DNA of 64,000 nt from Acinetobacter sp. ANC 4558 (GCF_002135375.1 NZ_NEGH01000001.1:1-64000), one strand, 5' to 3'. Positions 8,389-19,239 are shown, counted from the first letter of the stretch. Numbers and translations: made by a program. Notes: generated by a model from the letters alone, not told the origin.

Positions 8389-8703
8389 TACTTTTCTCAA
8401 ATACATATTTTTCAAGTAGTTTAACCCAGCAATAAAAAAGTTTCGATGTATTTATCCTCCGACCAATGAACGTGATTTGTTATGACTTATAAATATTCAA
8501 GTGTTTATAATTAAATGTAAGATATATTTTAGTTTTTAGACCTATCGTTCTATATTTAACGTTGGTTATGGTTTAAGGTGCGAGATGTACGATTAAGTTA
8601 CACAATTTTGTAATATATTTATAAAATCAACGTATTTCTAAACGTCACCAGAAAAATTCAAAATTCTTAAGCCTAATATGAAATTTTAAATGATGATAAA
8701 AAT
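8389..8703. other. Intergenic region between rplQ and sdhE
   Basis: No coding frame is visible. It must hold the sdhE promoter, but I cannot choose one with confidence among the AT-rich candidates. The rplQ terminator lies at its right end. Confidence 0.5.
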
Positions 8704-8731
8704 AAAAAAGTCGGCTAAAAGCCGACTTTTT
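8704..8731 (-). terminator. Terminator of the S10-spc-alpha supercluster
   Basis: AAAAAGTCGGC-TAAAA-GCCGACTTTTT is a perfect stem with A and T flanks, so it can act in both directions. It lies 25 bases after the rplQ stop. Confidence 0.92.
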
Positions 8732-8756
8732 AGAACAACTGAACTGTTCGACGAAA

Positions 8757-9122
8757 TTATTTAACTTCGCGATCTACAAGTTCAACGTAAGCCATCGGTG
8801 CAGCATCACCTGCACGGAAGCCCGCTTTAAGAACACGTAGATAACCGCCGTTACGTTCTTTGTAACGAGGGCCAAGAATGGTAAATAATTTACCAACAGT
8901 TGCTGCTGAACGAGTACGAGCAAACGCTAAGCGGCGATTTGCAACAGTATCGTTTTTAGCTAAAGTGATTAAAGGCTCTGCAACGCGGCGAAGTTCTTTC
9001 GCTTTAGGCAAAGTTGTCTTAATTAACTCATGCTCAACTAAAGCATTTGTTAAATTTTGAAACAACGCCTTACGGTGGCTGCTTGTACGGCCTAATTTCA
9101 CACCACTATTACGATGACGCAT
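8757..9122 (-). CDS. rplQ: 50S ribosomal protein L17
   Basis: A 121-residue protein starting [12 protein letters not shown], the family signature, close to the E. coli length of 127. L17 binds 23S rRNA near the peptide exit tunnel. It is the last gene of the alpha operon, 18 bases after rpoA, and is followed by a strong terminator. Confidence 0.97.
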   Translation of the reverse strand: MRHRNSGVKLGRTSSHRKALFQNLTNALVEHELIKTTLPKAKELRRVAEPLITLAKNDTVANRRLAFARTRSAATVGKLFTILGPRYKERNGGYLRVLKAGFRAGDAAPMAYVELVDREVK

Positions 9123-9140
9123 GGTGATAGTCCTACTTAA

Positions 9141-10148
9141 TTAACGGCTACGATAGGCGAAACGATCGTCCATACGGAGACTAGCTGGTGGCCAGTTCTC
9201 TAAACGCATGCCGAGCTGTAAGCCCTTAGAAGCCAGAACATCTTTGATTTCAGTAAGCGATTTTTTACCAAGGTTAGGAGTTTTAAGTAACTCAACCTCT
9301 GTGCGCTGTACGAGATCGCCAATGTAGTAAATATTTTCTGCTTTCAAACAGTTAGCAGAACGAACAGTAAGCTCTAGATCATCTACTGGACGAAGCAAAA
9401 TTGGATCAACTTCTTCACGAGGCTCTTGAGCTACAGGTGCTTGATCTTTCTGAAGATCAACAAAAATTGCAATTTGTTGTTGCAAAATTGTTGCTGCTTT
9501 ACGAATTGCTTCTTCAGGATCTACAGTACCATTGGTCTCAAGATCAATGATGAGTTTATCAAGGTCTGTACGTTGTTCTACACGAGCATTTTCAACTGTA
9601 TAAGAAACACGTTTAACTGGGCTATAAGATGCATCCAATTGTAAACGTCCTACAGGGCGAGTTTCGCCTTCTGGAAAACGAGAATCAGAAGTTTCATAGC
9701 CACGGCCTTGAGCAACTTTCAAGCGCATTTTTAATGAGCCAGAAGCACTTAAAGTGCCAATCAAGTGTTCAGGGTTAACCACTTCAACATTATGAGGAAG
9801 ACGAAGATCAGCAGCTGTAACGTTGCCAGCACCTTCTTTCTCTAATGTCAAATAAGCTTCATTTTGATCGAACAACTTAATAGACAATCCTTTCAGGTTC
9901 AGCAAGAGCTCGACGATGTCCTGCTGCAAGCCTTCCAAAGTACTGTACTCGTGCTCAACACCTTCAATTTCAACTTCAACCACAGCAGCGCCAGGTAAAG
10001 AAGAAAGAAGGATGCGACGTAAAGCATTACCTAGAGTATGACCAAAACCACGCTCTAAGGGTTCTAGAATAACTTTTGCCGAGGTCCCGCTAACCGCTTC
10101 GACCTTGATCGCTTGCGGTGTTAGAAACTCATTTGCAGTACGCGTCAT
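9141..10148 (-). CDS. rpoA: RNA polymerase alpha subunit
   Basis: A 335-residue subunit. The N-terminal domain (about 1-235, with [14 protein letters not shown]) dimerises and nucleates core assembly. After a linker, the C-terminal domain (about 250-325) has VRSANCLK, which contains the arginine that contacts UP-element DNA, and the helix-hairpin-helix [12 protein letters not shown]. It sits between rpsD and rplQ in the alpha operon, so its level is tied to ribosome synthesis. Confidence 0.98.
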   Translation of the reverse strand: MTRTANEFLTPQAIKVEAVSGTSAKVILEPLERGFGHTLGNALRRILLSSLPGAAVVEVEIEGVEHEYSTLEGLQQDIVELLLNLKGLSIKLFDQNEAYLTLEKEGAGNVTAADLRLPHNVEVVNPEHLIGTLSASGSLKMRLKVAQGRGYETSDSRFPEGETRPVGRLQLDASYSPVKRVSYTVENARVEQRTDLDKLIIDLETNGTVDPEEAIRKAATILQQQIAIFVDLQKDQAPVAQEPREEVDPILLRPVDDLELTVRSANCLKAENIYYIGDLVQRTEVELLKTPNLGKKSLTEIKDVLASKGLQLGMRLENWPPASLRMDDRFAYRSR

Positions 10149-10164
10149 ATTGCTACCTCAAGGA

Positions 10165-10791
10165 TTATTTAGAATACAATTCTACAATCAAGCTTTCGTT
10201 GATTTCAGCAGGTAAATCAGAACGATCTGGTGCAGCTTTAAACGTACCTTCAAATTTTGAATGATCAATGTCCATCCAAGAAGGAATGCCACGTTGAGCA
10301 GCCAATTCAATTGCGTTTTTGATACGTAACTGAGTTTTAGCACCTTCGTGAACTGCAATCACATCACCAGCTTTAACTTGAATAGACGCAATGTTAACAC
10401 GACGACCATTTAAAGTAATTGAGCGATGCGATACAAGCTGACGAGCTTCTGCACGTGTAGAACCAAAACCCATGCGATAAACAACGTTATCTAGACGGCT
10501 TTCAAGCAATTTCAACAAGTTCTCACCTGTTGCGCCTTTAACACGAGCAGCTTCTTTATAGTAGTTACTAAATTGACGCTCTAAAACACCGTACATACGA
10601 CGTACTTTTTGTTTTTCACGTAATTGTAGTGAATACTCTGATTGTTTACCACCACGCGCTCCGCCATGTTGGCCTGGAGCTTTAGCATGTTTTTTAGTCT
10701 TAACGTCAAATGGTTTAACGCCAGATTTTAATTGCAGGTCTGTCCCTTCGCGGCGAGAGAGTTTGCATTTTGGACCAATATAACGAGCCAT
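10165..10791 (-). CDS. rpsD: 30S ribosomal protein S4
   Basis: A 208-residue primary 16S rRNA-binding protein that starts 30S assembly. The N-terminal region has only one cysteine, so this is the zinc-free form. The S4 RNA-binding domain is seen at about residues 98-160 ([13 protein letters not shown] ... [13 protein letters not shown]). In E. coli S4 also represses the alpha operon by binding the leader before rpsM; a structured leader is present here at 11567-11673. Confidence 0.98.
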   Translation of the reverse strand: MARYIGPKCKLSRREGTDLQLKSGVKPFDVKTKKHAKAPGQHGGARGGKQSEYSLQLREKQKVRRMYGVLERQFSNYYKEAARVKGATGENLLKLLESRLDNVVYRMGFGSTRAEARQLVSHRSITLNGRRVNIASIQVKAGDVIAVHEGAKTQLRIKNAIELAAQRGIPSWMDIDHSKFEGTFKAAPDRSDLPAEINESLIVELYSK

Positions 10792-10803
10792 GAATGTTTC
10801 TCC

Positions 10804-11190
10804 TTACACGCGACGTTTTTTAGGTGGACGGCAACCGTTGTGAGGGATAGGCGTCACATCGGTAATGCTGTTAATTTTATAACCCACTGCACCTAATGCA
10901 CGAACCGCAGACTCACGACCAGGACCAGGACCTTTTACAAGGACGTCCAAGTTTTTCAAACCGTAATCCTGAGCAGCTTTACCAGCAACTTCAGCAGCTA
11001 CCTGAGCAGCAAACGGTGTTGATTTACGTGATCCACGGAAGCCTTGTCCACCTGAAGTAGCCCAAGCCAATGCATTACCTTGACGATCAGTGATCGTTAC
11101 AATGGTGTTATTAAAAGAAGCGTGAATGTGTGCAACACCTTCAGAGACGGTACGGGTGACCTTCTTGCGTGTGCGAGTATCTTTAGCCAT
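10804..11190 (-). CDS. rpsK: 30S ribosomal protein S11
   Basis: A 128-residue protein with the family core [19 protein letters not shown] and the basic tail [14 protein letters not shown]11 lies in the platform of the 30S subunit near the E site and the Shine-Dalgarno helix. It is located 12 bases before rpsD and 19 bases after rpsM in the alpha operon. Confidence 0.98.
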   Translation of the reverse strand: MAKDTRTRKKVTRTVSEGVAHIHASFNNTIVTITDRQGNALAWATSGGQGFRGSRKSTPFAAQVAAEVAGKAAQDYGLKNLDVLVKGPGPGRESAVRALGAVGYKINSITDVTPIPHNGCRPPKKRRV

Positions 11191-11209
11191 CTTTTAGCTT
11201 CCAGAAATC

Positions 11210-11566
11210 TTATTTCTTAATAGGTTTGCGCGGACCTTTACGGGTACGTGCGTTAGTTTTGGTGCGTTGTCCGCGAACAGGCAAGCTGCGACGATGACGA
11301 AGACCACGATAGCAGCCTAAATCCATTAAACGTTTAATGTTCATGGAAATTTCGCGACGTAAGTCACCTTCGGTTGGTACCTTAGCAACTTCAGCACGAA
11401 TCGCATCAAGCTGAGCATCATCTAATTCACGAATTTTTGTTGTTGGTAAAATACCTACAGCAGTTAAGATATTCTTAGCTGTGTGGCGACCAATACCAAA
11501 AATATACGTGAGAGAGATAACAGCATGCTTGTTATCCGGAATGTTTACACCGGCAATACGAGCCAT
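11210..11566 (-). CDS. rpsM: 30S ribosomal protein S13
   Basis: A 118-residue 30S head protein that contacts the P-site tRNA and forms bridges to the 50S subunit. [20 protein letters not shown] and the basic tail [17 protein letters not shown] are typical. It is the first gene of the alpha operon proper. The spacer before it (11567-11673) folds into hairpins and is a likely site of S4 feedback. Confidence 0.98.
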   Translation of the reverse strand: MARIAGVNIPDNKHAVISLTYIFGIGRHTAKNILTAVGILPTTKIRELDDAQLDAIRAEVAKVPTEGDLRREISMNIKRLMDLGCYRGLRHRRSLPVRGQRTKTNARTRKGPRKPIKK

Positions 11567-11673
11567 TCAAATTTCTCCAAAAAGGCAGTAGAGATAATCA
11601 ACCGCCCCACAAAAATCTTGAGGGGCGGATAATAACCCAATTAGCCTACTGAAATCAACAGGTCTTGATTAGA
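11567..11673 (-). promoter_or_regulatory. Candidate alpha-operon leader before rpsM
   Basis: The spacer between rpmJ and rpsM has a hairpin CCGCCCC/GGGGCGG (11628-11602) enclosed, on the minus strand, by an outer pairing CAGTAG/CTACTG. The ribosome-binding site GGAG lies just downstream. In E. coli this place carries the S4-binding pseudoknot. I could not match the actual E. coli sequence, so function is inferred from position and structure only. Confidence 0.4.
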
Positions 11674-11790
11674 TTAACCTTGACGCTGCTTATGACGAGG
11701 TTCAGCGCTACAAATTACGCGAATAACCCCATTACGACGGATAACTTTACAGCTACCACAAATTTTCTTTACAGAAGCTTGTACTTTCAT
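11674..11790 (-). CDS. rpmJ: 50S ribosomal protein L36
   Basis: A 38-residue protein read directly from the minus strand, [19 protein letters not shown] onward to RHKQRQG. Cys11, Cys14, Cys27 and His33 form the zinc site, so this is the zinc-binding form. It lies 20 bases after secY, the usual place. A zinc-free paralogue, if the organism has one, is not in this window. Confidence 0.97.
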
Positions 11791-11810
11791 GATGAAACCT
11801 CTAAGTGCGC

Positions 11811-13169
11811 TTATCCCTTAGGATGAGCAGTCGTTTTTCTCATTAATGTTTGATTATCATACTGATGAGATGTTAAATGAGCTTGAAGCTGAGCCATAAA
11901 GTCCATTACAACAACTACTACAATCAACAATGATGTCCCACCTAAAGAAAATGGAATACCAAATGAGCTTTGTAGAATCATTGGCATCAAGCAAACTACA
12001 GTAATATAAATCGCACCAATAAACGTCAAACGATTGAGAATATGATCTAAGTAACGAGCAGTTTGCTCACCTGGACGTATACCAGGCACATAAGCTCCGC
12101 TGCGTTTCAGATTCTCTGATACTTCTTTAGGGCTAAATACTAGCGCAGTATAGAAATAGCAGAAAAAGATAATTAACGCACCAAAGAGCACCAAATACAA
12201 CGGCTGTCCAGGCGATAGTACCAATGCCAAATCTTGTAGGCTACGTTTAATAAATCCTGCATTAGGATCTGCACTTCCCACCCATTGACCTAAGCTCGCA
12301 GGGAACAAAAGTAATGAACTTGCAAAAATTGCAGGAATAACACCAGCCATATTAATTTTTAATGGGAGGTGTGTTTGCTGTGCTGTAAATACACGACGAC
12401 CTTGTTGCTTTTGAGCATAATTTACTGGAATACGACGCTGCGCTTTCTCAATAAAAACAATTGCTGCTAACACTGCTAAAGACAACACAGCAAATACTGC
12501 TAAACCAATCAGACTTGATTGACCATTATCAATAGATGTAAATGATTGCAAAACAAGATTTGGCAATCCAGCAACAATACCCGCGAAAATGATCATGGAT
12601 ATACCATTTCCCACTCCGCGTTCAGTAATTTGTTCACCCAACCACATTAAGAACATTGTTCCTGCAACTAAAGAGGTTACTGCAGGAACGTAAAATGCTA
12701 GACCATCTGTCAAAGTAATCCCTTGACTAATTAATCCAGCACACATACCCACAGATTGCACAAGTGCAAGTAACAATGTACCTTGGCGCGTATATTGATT
12801 TATTTTACGCTTACCTTGCTCGCCTTCTTTCTTTAAGGCTTCCAGCGAAGGAACAACCGTTGACATTAACTGCACAATAATTGATGCAGAAATGTAAGGC
12901 ATAATTCCCAAAGCAAGAATTGACATTCGTTCTAAGGCGCCACCTGAAAACATGTTAAACAAACCAAGGATTGTACCTTGGTTTGCATTAAACAAGTTTT
13001 CAAGAGCTGCATTATTAATGCCCGGTACTGGAATATGCGCCCCTAGCCGAAAGACCAACAATGCACCAATTAGAAACATCATTCTACGAATTATTTCACG
13101 GTATTTCACGTGAAATGGTTGACCTTTCATCATGTGAACATGACCAGAAGAACTAGGAGACATAGACAC
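11811..13169 (-). CDS. secY: Protein translocase subunit SecY
   Basis: A 452-residue inner-membrane protein with ten predicted transmembrane helices, the channel of the Sec translocon. It shows the first-helix segment [10 protein letters not shown], the plug-region [22 protein letters not shown] pattern, and the cytoplasmic loop [22 protein letters not shown] needed for SecA and ribosome contact. It lies in the spc operon between rplO and rpmJ, 6 bases after rplO. Confidence 0.98.
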
Positions 13170-13175
13170 TGGAGA

Positions 13176-13616
13176 TTACTCCTCGACTTTGCCGCCAGCA
13201 GCTTCTACAGCAGCTTTAGCACCTTTAGTCAATGCAACACCTTGAACAGTGAATGCACGAGTAATTTCACCAGAAAGTACGATACGAGCACGAATCATAT
13301 CTTTACGTACAACGTTAGCAGCTTTTAAAGTTTCAAGACTAACGATGTCGCCTTCAACTTTAGAAAGCTCAGACAAACGTACTTCAGCAGTTTTTAATGC
13401 GATTTGGCTAGTGAAACCGAATTTAGGCAAACGACGATATAACGCAGTTTGACCACCTTCGAATCCTGGACGAACGCCACCGCTCTTACGTGATTTTTGA
13501 CCTTTGACACCACGGCCACCTGTCTTACCAACGCCAGAACCGATACCACGGCCTAAACGAAGGTTTTCACGTTTAGCACCTTCTGCAGGTGCAATTGTAT
13601 TTAAACGCAGAGTCAT
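13176..13616 (-). CDS. rplO: 50S ribosomal protein L15
   Basis: A 146-residue late-assembly 50S protein with the glycine-rich N-terminal half ([22 protein letters not shown]) typical of L15, which threads into 23S rRNA. It lies three bases after rpmD in the spc operon. Confidence 0.98.
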   Translation of the reverse strand: MTLRLNTIAPAEGAKRENLRLGRGIGSGVGKTGGRGVKGQKSRKSGGVRPGFEGGQTALYRRLPKFGFTSQIALKTAEVRLSELSKVEGDIVSLETLKAANVVRKDMIRARIVLSGEITRAFTVQGVALTKGAKAAVEAAGGKVEE

Positions 13617-13619
13617 GGC

Positions 13620-13796
13620 TTATTCCTCTACACTAACCATATAGTAGACTTGGTTGATCATACCACGATTAGAAGGTGTATCTAACACTTCTACAGTATG
13701 ACCAATACGACGCAGACCTAAACCTTGAAGGCTAAGCTTGTGATTTTTCAAGCGATGCGATGCAGATTTAGTCTGGGTAACTTTAATCGTTTTCAT
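13620..13796 (-). CDS. rpmD: 50S ribosomal protein L30
   Basis: A 58-residue protein read directly from the minus strand ([20 protein letters not shown] ... YMVSVEE). It lies between rpsE and rplO with spacers of only six and three bases, its standard location. L30 binds 23S and 5S rRNA regions of the large subunit. Confidence 0.97.
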   Translation of the reverse strand: MKTIKVTQTKSASHRLKNHKLSLQGLGLRRIGHTVEVLDTPSNRGMINQVYYMVSVEE

Positions 13797-13802
13797 GATT
13801 GA

Positions 13803-14300
13803 TTACCCTTGAATTTGTTCTACTGTTAAACCACGTTTAGCAGCGACTCTCTCAGGAGAAGTCATATCACGCAAACCATTGAAAGTTGCGTTTACTACGT
13901 TAGCAGCGTTAGTAGAACCATAACATTTAGTTAGTACGTTACGTACACCAACAGCTTCTAATACTGCGCGCATAGCGCCACCAGCAATTACACCAGTACC
14001 TTCAGAAGCAGGTTGCATGTAAACGCGGCTTGCACCGTGACGAGCATTAATAGAGTGTTGAACTGTACCGTCAACAAGGTCAACAGTAATCATGTTGCGA
14101 CGAGCCGCTTCAAGTGCTTTAGAAATAGCAGCTGGAACTTCACGTGCTTTACCACGACCAAAACCTACACGACCATTACCATCACCCACAACAGTTAATG
14201 CTGTGAAAGAGAAGATACGACCACCCTTAACAACTTTGGCTACACGATCAACGGCAACCAGCTTTTCAACAAGACCTTCGTTTTGTTCAACTTTAGCCAT
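13803..14300 (-). CDS. rpsE: 30S ribosomal protein S5
   Basis: A 165-residue protein with an N-terminal double-stranded-RNA-binding fold (about 10-75; [21 protein letters not shown]) and a C-terminal domain with [20 protein letters not shown]5 helps decoding fidelity and mRNA unwinding at the entry tunnel. Located two bases after rplR. Confidence 0.98.
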   Translation of the reverse strand: MAKVEQNEGLVEKLVAVDRVAKVVKGGRIFSFTALTVVGDGNGRVGFGRGKAREVPAAISKALEAARRNMITVDLVDGTVQHSINARHGASRVYMQPASEGTGVIAGGAMRAVLEAVGVRNVLTKCYGSTNAANVVNATFNGLRDMTSPERVAAKRGLTVEQIQG

Positions 14301-14302
14301 GA

Positions 14303-14653
14303 TTAGAACTCCAAGCCATTTTCACGAGCAGCATCAGCCAAGGCTTTGATACGACCATGATATTTGAAACCAGAACGGTCAAATGCAACTTTAGTTACGC
14401 CAGCTGCTTTCGCACGTTCTGCGATTAAAGCACCTACTTTTTGAGCAGCATCAACATTACCTGTTGAACCTGCACGTAAAGTAGCATCTAAAGTTGAAGC
14501 TTGCGCTAAAACTTTACCACCATCTGCTGAGATAACTTGAGCATAGATGTGACGCGGAGTGCGGTTTACACACAAGCGAGTCGCACCCAATGCACGAATG
14601 TGCAAGCGTGTGCTTTTCGCACGACGCAAACGGGATTGTTTCTTTTCGTTCAT
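14303..14653 (-). CDS. rplR: 50S ribosomal protein L18
   Basis: A 116-residue protein that binds 5S rRNA with L5 and links it to the 50S subunit. The basic N-terminus and the tail [20 protein letters not shown] are diagnostic. Located 14 bases after rplF. Confidence 0.98.
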   Translation of the reverse strand: MNEKKQSRLRRAKSTRLHIRALGATRLCVNRTPRHIYAQVISADGGKVLAQASTLDATLRAGSTGNVDAAQKVGALIAERAKAAGVTKVAFDRSGFKYHGRIKALADAARENGLEF

Positions 14654-14667
14654 AAGAACCTCGCGCC

Positions 14668-15201
14668 TTATTTCTTCTTAGCTTCTTTACGAAGAACAAC
14701 TTCGTCAGAATAACGAACACCTTTACCTTTATAAGGCTCTGGCGGACGATAACCACGGATTTCTGCTGCAACTTGTCCAAGTAACTGCTTGTTTGCTGAT
14801 TTAAGCACAATTTCAGTTGCCGTTGGAGTTTCTGCAGTTACACCTTCAGGAAGGTTGTAATCAACCGGGTGAGAAAAACCTAGGCTAAGGTTAATAATAT
14901 TACCTTTAACCGCAGCTTTATAACCAACACCGATAAGTTGCAACTTACGTTCGAAACCTTCGTTAACACCTTTTACAAGGTTGTTCAATACAGCGCGAGC
15001 AGTACCAGCTTGCATCCAAGAATCTTTCGATTCTTTAACTGGAGCAATATGAAGTTGACCTTCTTCCTGTTTTAGCTCGACCAGCGCATGCAGGTTGAAA
15101 GACAATGTACCTTTACTGCCTTTCACTTCGACCTGCCGGCCGTTCTGAGTAACTGTTACACCATTAGGTACAGTTACTGGGGCTTTAGCCACACGAGACA
15201 T
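14668..15201 (-). CDS. rplF: 50S ribosomal protein L6
   Basis: A 177-residue protein with two similar alpha-beta domains; the C-terminal signature [16 protein letters not shown] contacts the sarcin-ricin region near the factor-binding site. Located 13 bases after rpsH. Confidence 0.98.
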   Translation of the reverse strand: MSRVAKAPVTVPNGVTVTQNGRQVEVKGSKGTLSFNLHALVELKQEEGQLHIAPVKESKDSWMQAGTARAVLNNLVKGVNEGFERKLQLIGVGYKAAVKGNIINLSLGFSHPVDYNLPEGVTAETPTATEIVLKSANKQLLGQVAAEIRGYRPPEPYKGKGVRYSDEVVLRKEAKKK

Positions 15202-15214
15202 GAGGAATCACCTA

Positions 15215-15610
15215 TTAAGAAACAAAAGCAATAACTTCACCACCGATACCTGCAACACGTGCAGCGCGATCAGTCATGATGCCTTTGCTTGTAGAAACAA
15301 TTGCAATACCTAAACCTTGCTTAACGCGAGGAAGATTATCTTTACCGCGATATTGGCGAAGTCCTGGACGACTTACGCGCTTCACAGTATCAATAACTGG
15401 TTTGCCTTCGAAGTATTTTAACGTAATTGTTAAAGTTGCTTTACCTTCAAGTTCTGCAACTTCTACGTTAGAAATATAACCCTCTTGTTGAAGTACGTTT
15501 GCAATTGCAACTTTCAACTTAGAGTTAGGCATAGAAACAGTTTGTTTCTTTGCCATTTGTGCGTTACGAACACGTGTTAGCATGTCGGCAACGGTATCTT
15601 GCATACTCAT
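15215..15610 (-). CDS. rpsH: 30S ribosomal protein S8
   Basis: A 131-residue 16S rRNA-binding protein with [18 protein letters not shown] at the N-terminus and [20 protein letters not shown] at the C-terminus. In E. coli S8 represses the spc operon by binding near the start of rplE; I did not find a clear copy of that site here. Confidence 0.98.
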   Translation of the reverse strand: MSMQDTVADMLTRVRNAQMAKKQTVSMPNSKLKVAIANVLQQEGYISNVEVAELEGKATLTITLKYFEGKPVIDTVKRVSRPGLRQYRGKDNLPRVKQGLGIAIVSTSKGIMTDRAARVAGIGGEVIAFVS

Positions 15611-15622
15611 TTATAGTGCTCC

Positions 15623-15928
15623 TTACCAGCTTGCCTTAACAACGCCAGGTACATCACCCTGCATTACTGTATCGCGTAATTTGTTACGGCTTAGACCGAA
15701 CTTACGGAAGTAACCATGAGGACGACCAGTTAAACCACAACGGTTACGTAGACGTACAGGAGATGCATTACGTGGTAATGCTTGTAATTTTAACATCGCA
15801 TCGAAACGTTCTTCGTCGCTAGCATTTACGTTTGCAATAACAGCTTTATATTCAGCACGTTTTGCAGCGTATTTAGCAACAGTATTTTCGCGTTTCAATT
15901 CGCGATTAATCATACTTTTCTTAGCCAT
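15623..15928 (-). CDS. rpsN: 30S ribosomal protein S14
   Basis: A 101-residue 30S head protein of the long, zinc-free type: there is one cysteine ([20 protein letters not shown]) and no CxxC pair. It is located nine bases after rplE and 12 before rpsH. Confidence 0.98.
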   Translation of the reverse strand: MAKKSMINRELKRENTVAKYAAKRAEYKAVIANVNASDEERFDAMLKLQALPRNASPVRLRNRCGLTGRPHGYFRKFGLSRNKLRDTVMQGDVPGVVKASW

Positions 15929-15937
15929 ATCGACCTC

Positions 15938-16474
15938 TTATTTGAACGGGAAGCCGAATGCACGCATAAGCGCACGGCCTTCGTCATCGGTGCGAGCAGT
16001 CGTAGTAACGGTAATGTCCATACCACGAATACGATCAATCTTATCAAAATCGATTTCAGGGAAAACGATTTGCTCTTTAAGACCCATTGAGTAGTTACCA
16101 CGACCATCGAATGATTTCGCAGAGAAACCACGGAAGTCACGGATACGAGGGATCGCAATAGAGATCAAACGGTCTAAGAATTCGTACATACGTTCGCCGC
16201 GTAAAGTCACTTTACAACCAATCGGCCAACCGTCACGGATTTTAAACCCTGCAATTGATTTGCGAGCTAATGTTAAAACTGGTTTTTGACCAGCAATAGC
16301 TTGCATATCAGCAAGAGCACCATCAAGGAGTTTTTTGTCAGCAGCTGCTGCACCAACACCCATGTTGATAGTAATTTTAGTGATGCGAGGAATCTCCATC
16401 ACATTCTTAACGCCCAATTGTTCAAGTAATTGAGCTTTAAGTTCTTCATTGTAACGCGTTTTAAGTCTGGCCAT
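15938..16474 (-). CDS. rplE: 50S ribosomal protein L5
   Basis: A 178-residue 5S rRNA-binding protein that contacts P-site tRNA. It shows [15 protein letters not shown] near the start and REQ-type basic segments with [21 protein letters not shown] pattern near the end. Located 15 bases after rplX. Confidence 0.98.
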   Translation of the reverse strand: MARLKTRYNEELKAQLLEQLGVKNVMEIPRITKITINMGVGAAAADKKLLDGALADMQAIAGQKPVLTLARKSIAGFKIRDGWPIGCKVTLRGERMYEFLDRLISIAIPRIRDFRGFSAKSFDGRGNYSMGLKEQIVFPEIDFDKIDRIRGMDITVTTTARTDDEGRALMRAFGFPFK

Positions 16475-16489
16475 TGCCCATTCAACCTA

Positions 16490-16807
16490 TTACTTCGCTA
16501 CCGCCACTGCTTCACCATTTGATTTATAAACACGAGTTTTCGCGCCTTCAATCACTTGGTAACCAATACGGTCAGCCTTTTGGGTTGTAGCATTAAAAAT
16601 TGCCACATTTGAGATATGAAGCGTAGCTTCTTGAGTTACGATACCGCCTTCAGCGCCAGTAGCACGATTCGGCTTCTGATGCTTCTTCACTAAGTTAAGG
16701 CCTTCAACCTTAACGCGGTCATTAGAAACTGACAGAACAGTACCCTGTTTGCCTTTTTCTTTACCTGCGATCACAATTACTTGATCGCCTTTTTTAATCT
16801 TAGCCAT
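16490..16807 (-). CDS. rplX: 50S ribosomal protein L24
   Basis: A 105-residue assembly-initiator protein with an N-terminal KOW motif ([20 protein letters not shown]) that binds the 5' end of 23S rRNA near the exit tunnel. Located nine bases after rplN. Confidence 0.98.
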   Translation of the reverse strand: MAKIKKGDQVIVIAGKEKGKQGTVLSVSNDRVKVEGLNLVKKHQKPNRATGAEGGIVTQEATLHISNVAIFNATTQKADRIGYQVIEGAKTRVYKSNGEAVAVAK

Positions 16808-16816
16808 GATTGCCTC

Positions 16817-17185
16817 TTATAGAACTTCAGGAGCCAATGAAATAATTTTCATGAACTGTTCAGTACGAAGTTCACGAGTCACTGGTCCGAATATACGAGT
16901 AGCAATCGGCGCTTTGTTGTTGTTCAAAATAACAGCTGCGTTATCGTCGAAACGAATCACTGAACCATCTGGACGACGGATGCCGAATTTAGTACGAACA
17001 ACTACTGCATTCATCACGTCACCTTTTTTAACACGTGCGCGTGGAATTGCTTCTTTTACAGTAACTTTAATAATGTCGCCAACAGAAGCATAACGACGAT
17101 GTGAACCACCAAGTACTTTAATACATTGTACGCGGCGAGCACCACTGTTGTCTGCTACGTCGAGCATAGTTTCGGTCTGAATCAT
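16817..17185 (-). CDS. rplN: 50S ribosomal protein L14
   Basis: A 122-residue beta-barrel protein, [20 protein letters not shown] at the start, which bridges to the 30S subunit and contacts release and silencing factors. It is the first gene of the spc operon and is separated from rpsQ by 91 bases that hold a large hairpin. Ribosome-binding site GGAG lies seven bases before the ATG. Confidence 0.98.
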
Positions 17186-17205
17186 TGCCCTACTCCAAAA
17201 CCTAG

Positions 17206-17261
17206 CATCACCGGTTACAATTCGAAAGGCTCAAAGAGTACTCGAAATTAACCGATGATGC
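17206..17261 (-). promoter_or_regulatory. Large hairpin between rpsQ and rplN
   Basis: On the minus strand GCATCATCGGTTA pairs with TAACCGGTGATGC over 13 positions with one wobble; an inner TTCGA/TCGAA pairing and a CTC-TTT-GAG tip extend it. It ends seven bases before the rplN ribosome-binding site and has no terminal T run. It could be an RNase processing site or a regulator of the spc half of the cluster. Confidence 0.6.
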
Positions 17262-17263
17262 AA
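17235..17263 (-). promoter_or_regulatory. Weak candidate promoter for the spc operon
   Basis: TTGCAT (17263-17258), 17 bases and TACTCT (17240-17235) on the minus strand are in the right place for an spc promoter. The -10 element matches poorly and overlaps the hairpin, so it is uncertain. Confidence 0.25.
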
Positions 17264-17276
17264 CAAAAACGTTTAA

Positions 17277-17534
17277 TTACTCAGCAGCTGCTTCAACAAC
17301 TTCAACTAGAGTCCAAGACTTAGTTTTAGAAATTGGGCGGCTTTCTTTGATTGTTACAACATCGCCTAATTTAGCTGTGTTGTTCTCATCATGAGCATGT
17401 AATTTTGTTGAACGGCGGATTGATTTGCCATACAACGGGTGTTGAACGCGGCGTTCAATAAGAACAACAATAGACTTGTCCATTTTGTCGCTTACAACTT
17501 TGCCGGTTAACGTGCGGACTGTATTATCACTCAT
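17277..17534 (-). CDS. rpsQ: 30S ribosomal protein S17
   Basis: An 85-residue OB-fold 16S rRNA-binding protein with [20 protein letters not shown] and the segment [16 protein letters not shown]. It is the last gene of the S10 operon; its start overlaps the rpmC stop by four bases (ATGA), implying coupled translation. Confidence 0.98.
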   Translation of the reverse strand: MSDNTVRTLTGKVVSDKMDKSIVVLIERRVQHPLYGKSIRRSTKLHAHDENNTAKLGDVVTIKESRPISKTKSWTLVEVVEAAAE

Positions 17535-17728
17535 TGTCCGTTCCCCTGTTTTTCGGTAAGGAGGGTCTTAATACGAGCAATAGTCTTACGAGTAAGTGCA
17601 ACTTCATGCGATTTACCCAATTGACCAGTTGCTTTAGCCATACGAAGACGAAATTGGTTAAGCTGTTGCTCATCAAGCAAAGCTGTCAACTCTTCTACCG
17701 ACTTTTCACGTAGATCTTTAGTTTTCAT
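17531..17728 (-). CDS. rpmC: 50S ribosomal protein L29
   Basis: A 65-residue helical protein near the exit tunnel, where trigger factor and SRP dock. [20 protein letters not shown] is typical. It overlaps rplP by one base and rpsQ by four. Confidence 0.98.
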   Translation of the reverse strand: MKTKDLREKSVEELTALLDEQQLNQFRLRMAKATGQLGKSHEVALTRKTIARIKTLLTEKQGNGQ

Positions 17729-18141
17729 TACATTACCGTCCGAGTCACGATAGTGGTTTTAAACGGAAGTTTAGCAGCTGCAAGCGTAAATGCTTCACGC
17801 GCTAACTCTTCGTTCACACCTTCCATTTCGTACAGGATTTTACCTGGTTTGATCACACAAACCCAGTACTCCACATTACCCTTACCTTTACCCATACGAA
17901 CTTCTAATGGCTTTTCAGTAATTGGTTTATCTGGGAATACACGAATAAAAATCTTACCACCACGTTTTACACGACGGCTGATTGTACGACGTGCAGCTTC
18001 AATTTGGCGAGCTGTCATACGACCACTCTCAATTGCTTTAAGTGCAATTGAACCAAAAGCTACTGTGCTACCACGATGCGCAAGACCAGTGTTACGGCCC
18101 TTATGCACCTTACGGAATTTTACACGTTTAGGTTGTAACAT
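17728..18141 (-). CDS. rplP: 50S ribosomal protein L16
   Basis: A 137-residue protein at the A-site side of the 50S subunit. [17 protein letters not shown] and [20 protein letters not shown] are family signatures; the arginine in [12 protein letters not shown] and later segments is a known hydroxylation target in E. coli, which cannot be judged here. Located three bases after rpsC. Confidence 0.98.
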   Translation of the reverse strand: MLQPKRVKFRKVHKGRNTGLAHRGSTVAFGSIALKAIESGRMTARQIEAARRTISRRVKRGGKIFIRVFPDKPITEKPLEVRMGKGKGNVEYWVCVIKPGKILYEMEGVNEELAREAFTLAAAKLPFKTTIVTRTVM

Positions 18142-18144
18142 CGA

Positions 18145-18897
18145 TTATTCTCCTTTTTCAGCAGAACGATCATTACGACGACCACGACGCTCTTGACCTT
18201 CACCACGACCACGACCGCGTTTAGCTGGACGGTCTTCAGCAGGAGCAGGGTTCATGACTTGTTTCATGCCACCTAAAATCTCACCACGGAAAATCCAAAC
18301 TTTAACACCAATCGTACCGTAAGTAGTCTCAGCACGCATAGTAGCATAGTCGATGTCAGCACGTAATGTATGCAAAGGTACACGACCTTCACGATACCAT
18401 TCTGTACGCGCAATCTCAGCACCACCTAGACGGCCTGAAACTTCAACTTTGATACCTTTAGCACCAGCACGCATAGAGTTCTGTACAGCGCGTTTCATCG
18501 CACGACGGAACATCACACGCTTCTCTAATTGTGAAGCAATTGCTTCGGCAACTAAGCGTGCATCTAAGTCTGGGCGATCAATTTCATTGATACTTACTTG
18601 CGCTGGAACACCCATAATGCTGGTAAGTTCGCGTTGTAATTTCTCAATATCTTCGCCTTTTTTACCGATAACGATACCAGGACGAGCAGTGCTAATCGTA
18701 ATTTTAGCAGCGCCAGTAGGACGTTCGATAAGAATATTGCTGATCATTGCATTCTTAAGTTTTTTAGTTAAAAACTCACGAACTTGCAAATCTTTAAGCA
18801 AGTATTCAGCGTATTGTTTCGGGCTCGCATACCAGTTAGCGTTATGACGTTTCACAACACCTAGGCGGATACCGATTGGATGAACCTTCTGACCCAT
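18145..18897 (-). CDS. rpsC: 30S ribosomal protein S3
   Basis: A 250-residue protein with a KH domain ([17 protein letters not shown], about residues 60-80) and the S3 C-terminal domain, forming part of the mRNA entry helicase. The last 35 residues are an arginine/glycine-rich tail ([18 protein letters not shown]) beyond the usual E. coli end (233 residues), common in related bacteria. One base after rplV. Confidence 0.98.
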   Translation of the reverse strand: MGQKVHPIGIRLGVVKRHNANWYASPKQYAEYLLKDLQVREFLTKKLKNAMISNILIERPTGAAKITISTARPGIVIGKKGEDIEKLQRELTSIMGVPAQVSINEIDRPDLDARLVAEAIASQLEKRVMFRRAMKRAVQNSMRAGAKGIKVEVSGRLGGAEIARTEWYREGRVPLHTLRADIDYATMRAETTYGTIGVKVWIFRGEILGGMKQVMNPAPAEDRPAKRGRGRGEGQERRGRRNDRSAEKGE

Positions 18898-18898
18898 A

Positions 18899-19231
18899 TC
18901 AAACCCCTACCTTAACGGTGATGTGACAAGTACGCTTAGTAATACGATCTGCACGGCCTTTAGCACGTGGCATAATACGTTTCAGGCTAGTGCCCTCATC
19001 AACGTAGATCGTAGATACTTTAAGATCGTCTACATCTAAACTGTTATTGTGTTCAGCGTTTGCAATTGCAGATTCCAATGCTTTTTTAACCAAAACTGCA
19101 GCTTTTTTGTTGCTGAAATTCAAGATATTTAAAGCATGCGCAACAGATTTGCCGCGAATTAAATCAGCAACCAAACGTGTCTTCTGTGCCGAGATAGCGG
19201 CACCGCGTAATTTAGCAGTTACTTCCATCAT
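18899..19231 (-). CDS. rplV: 50S ribosomal protein L22
   Basis: A 110-residue protein whose beta-hairpin lines the exit tunnel; the tip sequence [15 protein letters not shown], a site of macrolide resistance changes in other species, is ordinary here. Two ATGs in tandem (19231, 19228) can start it; the AGGTG ribosome-binding site fits the second slightly better. Confidence 0.97.
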   Translation of the reverse strand: MMEVTAKLRGAAISAQKTRLVADLIRGKSVAHALNILNFSNKKAAVLVKKALESAIANAEHNNSLDVDDLKVSTIYVDEGTSLKRIMPRAKGRADRITKRTCHITVKVGV

Positions 19232-19239
19232 AGCACCTA

